Positions 5,648 to 9,711 of a stretch of DNA of 9,711 nucleotides are shown piece by piece. This stretch comes from DASROJ01 sp035646975 (lineage in GTDB: Bacteria; Acidobacteriota; Polarisedimenticolia; JACPZX01; DASXTC01): the NCBI GenBank assembly GCA_035646975.1, contig DASROJ010000279.1:1-9711 (forward strand), read 5' to 3'. The notes beneath the pieces were generated by a model. The model did not search any database. It had not been told where the DNA came from and saw nothing but the letters and a program-made list of their open reading frames with translations. Numbering within the stretch: the stretch's first letter is position 1; each line of letters begins with the position of its first letter. Both the position numbers and the translations under genes were made by a program.

Positions 5648-6328
5648 ATGTTGAACGAGCTTCTGGGCCCCTATCGTGCGCTGGAGGCGCTGCGCATCGA
5701 TGACCTGGTTCACCATGCGGCGGAGATCGTGCCCCAGGTTGCCGGGCCGCAGTGGCGTTACAAGGTCACGGCCATTCCCGACGCCCGGACCGTCCGTTAC
5801 TACATCCAGCAAGGGCTGGTGGATCCTCCTCACGGAAGCACCGGCTCGGCGGCCCTGTACAGGTACCGGCATCTGCTGCAGCTCGTGACGGTGAAGGTTC
5901 TCCAGAGCCATTATCTGCCGATTCGACGAATCAAGGAGACCATCGATCAGCTGACCAACCAGGAGCTGGAAAAGCTGCTGGAGGGCTGGCGGTCCGAATC
6001 GGTTGTCTCCGTCAGCGAGCCGCAGGGCAGTTCGCCGTCGCCGGCCCGCGTCTTTCTCGAGTCGATCCAGACCGAAAGACCTGAGCGACCCGAACGACCC
6101 GATCAGCCGGCTCAGCTCGCCATGCTCTCGATGGGCCAGCATGGCGAGGACCAGGTGGGCAGCATCCAGTTCGGCCCGTCCGCCGGGTGGACACGCTACG
6201 AGCTTTACCCGGGAATCGACCTGGTGGTGAAAGACGGGGTCCAGGTCCCCTCGAGCCCCTCGTTTCTCTCGGCGCTGGCCTCCCGCCTCCGGGTGATCCT
6301 GGAAAAACTGAAAAGGAGTACACCATGA
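5648..6328 (+). CDS. MerR-family transcriptional regulator with an atypical C-terminal region
   Basis: A 226-residue protein. The winged helix-turn-helix begins about 42 residues in: PDARTVRYYIQQGLVDPP (44-61) is the MerR recognition-helix signature, followed by GSTGSAALYRYRHLLQL for the wing and LPIRRIKETIDQL for the next helix. A variable linker contains three tandem ERP triplets (143-151). A short beta-like segment, WTRYELYPGIDLVVKDG, lies at about 181-197, and a basic helix ends the protein. There are no clustered cysteines, so metal sensing is unlikely. The ATG at 5648 is chosen because the alternative ATG at 5639 lies inside the -10 box. The stop overlaps the VWA start as ATGA (6325-6328), so the two are coupled and probably functionally linked. 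It probably regulates its own promoter. The unusual parts are the N-terminal extension before the HTH and the C-terminal segment, which may bind an effector or the VWA partner. Confidence 0.85.
   Translation: MLNELLGPYRALEALRIDDLVHHAAEIVPQVAGPQWRYKVTAIPDARTVRYYIQQGLVDPPHGSTGSAALYRYRHLLQLVTVKVLQSHYLPIRRIKETIDQLTNQELEKLLEGWRSESVVSVSEPQGSSPSPARVFLESIQTERPERPERPDQPAQLAMLSMGQHGEDQVGSIQFGPSAGWTRYELYPGIDLVVKDGVQVPSSPSFLSALASRLRVILEKLKRSTP
6311..6318 (+). promoter_or_regulatory. Strong Shine-Dalgarno of the VWA gene
   Basis: AAAAGGAG lies 6 bases before the ATG at 6325, inside the last codons of the MerR gene. It is the best ribosome binding site in the window. It fixes the VWA start at 6325 and rules out the in-frame extension back to 6187. 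Confidence 0.85.
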
Positions 6329-7611
6329 CGATCTCGACACGCCCCCCGATCGTGACCCTGACGCCCGCCAGATCGCTGCTGCCCGCTGGAAGAGAAAGCA
6401 CCCTGGATCTTCTCATCCGGATCGACGCGCCCGCACCGGAAGGCCCGCGCGAGCGCCGGCTGCTCAACTTCGGCATCGTGCTGGATCGCAGCGGCAGCAT
6501 GAGCGGCCAGAAACTGGCGCGCGCCAAAGAGGCCGTGGCGTTCGCGGTGCGCAACATGGCGCCCGCGGACCGGGTGAGCCTGACGATCTACGACGACAAG
6601 GTGACGACGCTGGTGGGCAGCGGGCCGGTGTCGCTGGCCGGGCCGCGCATCCTGGAGCTGCTCGACAGCGTGCAGCACCGCGGCTCCACCGCCCTGCACG
6701 ACGCCTGGGTGAAAGGAGGGCTCGAGGTCAGCGAACACCTCGACACCGGCCGGGTCAACCGGGTGCTGCTGATAAGCGACGGGCTGGCCAACGTGGGGGA
6801 GACCAACCCCGACCTGCTGGTGTCGCGCGCCGGCGAGCTGTTCGCGCGCGGGGTGAGCACGTCGACGATCGGAGTGGGCGCCAACTTCAACGAGGACCTG
6901 ATGATTCCGATGGCAGTGTCGGGCGGGGGCAGCGGCTGGTTCGTCGAGACGCCGGACGACTTCCGCCGCATCTTCGAAGCCGAGCTGGCCGGGCTGATGT
7001 CGCTGTTCGGCGAGCGCGGCGTCATGAGGATCGAGCCACGGAGGCCGGGGACCCTGGTGGTCGAGGTGCTCAACGACCTTCCCGCTGCCGACGACGGCTC
7101 GGGCGGATGGAAGATCGGCACGCTGAGCCACGGCCAGCCGTTGGAAATCGTCGCGCGCGTGAAGACGCGCGGCGGCGAGGTTGGCCAGCCGCTCGACCTG
7201 CTCGACGTGCGTCTGTCCTGGGACGTCATCGGCCAGGGACGGTTCGAGCTGCAGCAGCTGCTCCGGATCGCGTGTGACGACGCCGCGAAGGTGGAGCTCC
7301 TGCCGGTGGACCCCGAGGTCAACCGGGTGGTCGCCCTGCTGATGGCGGCGCGGGCTCGCAAGGAAGCGATCGCTCACGCCGACGCCGGCGACACGGGTCA
7401 CGCCGTGGAGCTGCTTCGACAGGAGAGCTCGATCATGTCGTCGATGTTCGTGGCAACCGGCCTCAGCGATTACCAGGCCGAGGCAGCCGAGCTGGAGGGT
7501 CTCGTCAGCCAGTACCTGGCCGGCGGTCCGGAGCACGACCCGGTGAAAGCCCGCAAGCAAGCGGCCTACCAGGCCTACTCGCGCGCCTCGAAGTCTCAGC
7601 GCAAGTCGTAA
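6325..7611 (+). CDS. Cytoplasmic von Willebrand factor A domain protein
   Basis: A 428-residue protein. A short N-terminal beta region (about 8-45, VTLTPARSLLPAGRESTLDLLIRID) precedes a full VWA domain at about 47-225. The metal-dependent adhesion site is intact: D54, S56 and S58 in DRSGSMSG, T122 in RGSTALHDA, and D152 in LLISDGLANVG. After it come a beta-rich region (about 232-330), a helical region (about 333-390, VNRVVALLMAARARKEAIAH) and a basic tail ending KSQRKS. No signal peptide or membrane helix is visible, so it should stay in the cytoplasm, unlike adhesive VWA proteins. VWA proteins of this kind bind partner proteins through Mg2+. Many sit beside MoxR-type AAA+ ATPases, but none is present here; the immediate partner is the MerR regulator, coupled by ATGA. 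It may sense or sequester a partner or modulate the regulator, but the function is unknown. Its 3' end overlaps the opposite-strand small gene by 16 bases. Confidence 0.9.
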   Translation: MTISTRPPIVTLTPARSLLPAGRESTLDLLIRIDAPAPEGPRERRLLNFGIVLDRSGSMSGQKLARAKEAVAFAVRNMAPADRVSLTIYDDKVTTLVGSGPVSLAGPRILELLDSVQHRGSTALHDAWVKGGLEVSEHLDTGRVNRVLLISDGLANVGETNPDLLVSRAGELFARGVSTSTIGVGANFNEDLMIPMAVSGGGSGWFVETPDDFRRIFEAELAGLMSLFGERGVMRIEPRRPGTLVVEVLNDLPAADDGSGGWKIGTLSHGQPLEIVARVKTRGGEVGQPLDLLDVRLSWDVIGQGRFELQQLLRIACDDAAKVELLPVDPEVNRVVALLMAARARKEAIAHADAGDTGHAVELLRQESSIMSSMFVATGLSDYQAEAAELEGLVSQYLAGGPEHDPVKARKQAAYQAYSRASKSQRKS

Positions 7612-7781
7612 CCGGGCTGGATGCGCTCGTAGAATGTGATCAGGTTGCGGTCCAGGTCCAGCACCCGACGCAGATCATCCACGTCCTGCACTTCCACACG
7701 GCAACTCGCGGTGCCCGCGATGAACGACTCGGCGCCGGACACCACCGGTCGCGAGCCGCCGCGGCCGCGCACCGGCTTCAT
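7596..7781 (-). CDS. Small protein of unknown function coupled to mfd
   Basis: A 61-residue protein, not recognised. Its ATG (7781-7779) shares a base with the mfd stop as TGATG, a typical reinitiation junction. Third codon positions are overwhelmingly G or C, like the neighbouring genes, and the C-terminal half (VEVQDVDDLRRVLDLDRNL, then ITFYERIQPGYDLR) looks like a folded alpha/beta segment. The N-terminal part, MKPVRGRGGSRP, is basic. There is no signal peptide, membrane helix or cysteine cluster (one Cys, C27). The last 16 bases overlap the convergent VWA gene tail to tail. The same frame stays open far upstream inside mfd, but the coupled ATG is the natural start. It could be a spurious ORF, though the coupling and codon bias argue for a real gene. 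Confidence 0.55.
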   Translation of the reverse strand: MKPVRGRGGSRPVVSGAESFIAGTASCRVEVQDVDDLRRVLDLDRNLITFYERIQPGYDLR

Positions 7782-9711
7782 CACGCGAGCACCGTCAGCA
7801 CCTCGAGCGCCATCGCCAGCCGCTCGTGCTCGGAGCGCTCCCCCTTGATGCGCAGCACGGCAGGAGGCGAAAAGGTCGCATCGGACCTCCGCCGCACGAA
7901 CCGCAGCACCAGCTCGGGATCGATCGGCGACGCCTCGTTGAACTTCACGGTCAGCATGCCGGTCTTGTAGTCCAGGTTCTGCACGTGAAGCTTTTCGGCC
8001 AGCACCCTGAGCCCCGCCATCTCCAGCAGGTTGAGCCCCTGCCGCGGCAGCTTGCCGTAGCGATCTTCCATCTCCGCGCCGATCTTCTCCAGGTCTTCCC
8101 GCGAGGTCGCCCCGGCGATCCGCTTGTAGAACATCAGCCGGTGGTGCTCGTCGCCGATGTATTCCCGGGGGATCTTCAGGTCGACGCCCAGATTGATCGT
8201 CACCCGGAACTCGGGCATCTCCTCGCCCCCTTCGCGCAGCTCCTGCACCGCCCGCTCCAGCATGCGGCAATAGAGCTCGAAGCCCAGCGCTGCGATGTGG
8301 CCATGCTGCGCCTGTCCGAGCAGGTTGCCCGCCCCGCGGATTTCCAGGTCCATCGCGGCGATACGGAAGCCCGAGCCGAGATCGGTGAACTCCTGCAGCG
8401 CCTTGAGCCGCTTGCGGGCCAGCTCGCTGAGCGTGCGCTCGGGCGGCACCAGGAAGTACGCGTAGGCCTGGCGGTCCGAGCGGCCGATGCGGCCGCGCAG
8501 CTGGTACAGCTGGGCCAGACCGAAGTGATCGGCCCGGTTGACGATCAGCGTGTTGACGCGCGGGATGTCCAGACCATTCTCGATGATCGTGGTCGAAACG
8601 AGGATGTGGAACTCCCCTCGAAGAAACTTCAGCATCGACGCTTCCAGCTCGTGCTCCTTCATCTGCCCGTGGGCCACGCCGATCTCCGCTTCGGGCACCA
8701 GCCGTTTGAGCAGCGCCGCCATCGCATAGACGCTCTCCACGCGGTTGTGCACGAAATACACCTGCCCGGCGCGCGCCAGCTCGTGCCGAATCGCCGACTG
8801 GATGATCGGCTCCTTGAAGGCCAGCAGGTGCGTCTGGATGGCGAGCCGGTTCTCCGGCGGCGTCTCGATGACCGACAGGTCCCTCACCCCCATCAGCGAC
8901 ATCTGCAGGGTGCGCGGAATCGGCGTGGCCGTCAGTGTCAGGACATCCACGTTCTTCTTGAGCTGCTTGATCCTCTCTTTGTGCGCGACACCGAACCGCT
9001 GCTCTTCATCCACGATCAGAAGACCGAGGTCCTTGAACGTGACGTCCTTGGACAGCAGACGGTGCGTGCCGATCACGATGTCGACGGCGCCGGTGGCGAC
9101 GCCGGCGACGATGGTTTTCTGCTCCTTGGCCGTCTTGAATCGCGACAGGCTCTCGATACGCGAGGGAAACGCGGCGAACCGCTCTCGAAACGTGTTGAGA
9201 TGCTGGAACACCAGGACCGTGGTGGGCGCCAGCACCGCGACCTGCTTGCCTTCCATCACCACCTTGAAGGCGGCCCGCATCGCGACCTCGGTCTTGCCGA
9301 ACCCGACGTCGCCGCAAAGCAGCCGATCCATCGGCATGCTGCCTTCCAGGTCGCGCCGGATCTCGTTGATGGCGATCTGCTGGTCCATCGTCAGCTCGTA
9401 CGGAAACGCGGCGTCGAACTCCTGCTGCCACTCGCCGTCGGGGCCGAACACATGACCGGTGATCGCCTTGCGCGCCGCGTACAGGTTCAGCAGCTCGACG
9501 GCCATGTCCTGCATGGCCTTCTTGACCTTCTGCTTGGTCTTGACCCAGCCGGTGCCGCCCAGCTTGTCGAGCGTGGCGACACGTCCGCCCACGCCGCTGT
9601 ACTTCTGCACGAGGTCGAGCCGGGTCACCGGCACGAACAGCCGGTCCTTGCCGTGATACGACAGCACCATCACGTCGACTTCGTTGCCATCGCTGCCGAC
9701 GCGCGACAACC
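7781..9711 (-). CDS. mfd: Transcription-repair coupling factor Mfd (C-terminal part, runs off the window)
   Basis: About 643 codons of a protein normally near 1,150 residues; the N-terminal UvrB-like part lies beyond the right edge. Mfd recognises RNA polymerase stalled at DNA damage, pushes it off with ATP-driven translocation, and recruits UvrA. Counting from the window edge, the CarD-like polymerase-interaction domain comes first (to about residue 40; LSYHGKDRLFVPVTRLDLV), then the relay linker WVKTKQKVKKAMQDMAVELL. The RecG-like superfamily 2 translocase follows, with Walker A GDVGFGKT (133-140), DEEQ box (234-237) and TATPIPRTLQM (260-270). The second motor half carries VSTTIIENGLDIPRVNTLIV and QLYQLRGRIGRSDR. 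The C-terminal TRCF domain (inhibitory, UvrA-contact region) ends at the stop at 7781-7783. All motor motifs are intact. The codon at 9709 is TTG within the reading frame, not a start. Confidence 0.97.
   Translation of the reverse strand, partial: LSRVGSDGNEVDVMVLSYHGKDRLFVPVTRLDLVQKYSGVGGRVATLDKLGGTGWVKTKQKVKKAMQDMAVELLNLYAARKAITGHVFGPDGEWQQEFDAAFPYELTMDQQIAINEIRRDLEGSMPMDRLLCGDVGFGKTEVAMRAAFKVVMEGKQVAVLAPTTVLVFQHLNTFRERFAAFPSRIESLSRFKTAKEQKTIVAGVATGAVDIVIGTHRLLSKDVTFKDLGLLIVDEEQRFGVAHKERIKQLKKNVDVLTLTATPIPRTLQMSLMGVRDLSVIETPPENRLAIQTHLLAFKEPIIQSAIRHELARAGQVYFVHNRVESVYAMAALLKRLVPEAEIGVAHGQMKEHELEASMLKFLRGEFHILVSTTIIENGLDIPRVNTLIVNRADHFGLAQLYQLRGRIGRSDRQAYAYFLVPPERTLSELARKRLKALQEFTDLGSGFRIAAMDLEIRGAGNLLGQAQHGHIAALGFELYCRMLERAVQELREGGEEMPEFRVTINLGVDLKIPREYIGDEHHRLMFYKRIAGATSREDLEKIGAEMEDRYGKLPRQGLNLLEMAGLRVLAEKLHVQNLDYKTGMLTVKFNEASPIDPELVLRFVRRRSDATFSPPAVLRIKGERSEHERLAMALEVLTVLA

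Noticed and set aside
6187..6324. Upstream in-frame extension of the VWA protein
   Set aside because: It lies inside the MerR gene, and the Shine-Dalgarno sequence at 6311-6318 points to ATG 6325.
6205..7560. Minus-strand open frame of 451 codons opposite the VWA gene
   Set aside because: Its composition is typical of antisense frames in GC-rich genes (His, Arg, Gln rich), and the plus strand has an intact MIDAS-bearing VWA protein.

Overview
GC-rich bacterial chromosomal DNA with tightly packed genes and strong G/C bias at third codon positions. The gene content (mfd, two parvulin/SurA-type proteins with export signals, a LolA-like carrier) points to a diderm bacterium. Acidobacteriota or a deltaproteobacterial-type lineage would fit, but nothing here fixes the taxon. 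There are no tRNA or rRNA genes, CRISPR array or insertion sequences.

Layout, left to right. (1) Positions 1-148: possibly the last codons of a plus-strand gene ending at 58, then a GC-rich spacer. (2) Positions 149-3344, minus strand: a compact operon read in the order lolA-like carrier, histone-deacetylase-family deacetylase, acyl carrier protein, FabZ/ApeP-type hotdog dehydratase, family-2 glycosyltransferase. The last two junctions overlap, and a candidate promoter lies at 3524-3552. (3) Positions 3586-5579, minus strand: two parvulin/SurA-type folding factors joined by an ATGA overlap. The first is a predicted lipoprotein that lacks both histidines typical of parvulins; the second has a cleavable signal peptide. 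(4) Positions 5613-7611, plus strand: a near-consensus sigma-70 promoter reading into a MerR-family regulator and a cytoplasmic von Willebrand A protein, joined by ATGA. (5) Positions 7596-9711, minus strand: the C-terminal part of mfd, followed by a coupled 61-residue unknown protein whose 3' end overlaps the VWA gene tail to tail.

How they may work together. The left operon looks like part of a lipid or polyketide-like acyl pathway: an acyl chain on a carrier protein, a hotdog dehydratase, a glycosyltransferase and a periplasmic lipid carrier, with a deacetylase of unknown substrate among them. The PPIase pair serves envelope protein folding. The MerR-VWA pair appears to be a self-contained regulatory module set between mfd and the PPIase genes. 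Its promoter geometry implies a leaderless mRNA and a possible autoregulatory operator over the -10 box. I consider this module and the acyl operon with its embedded deacetylase the most interesting parts of the window.
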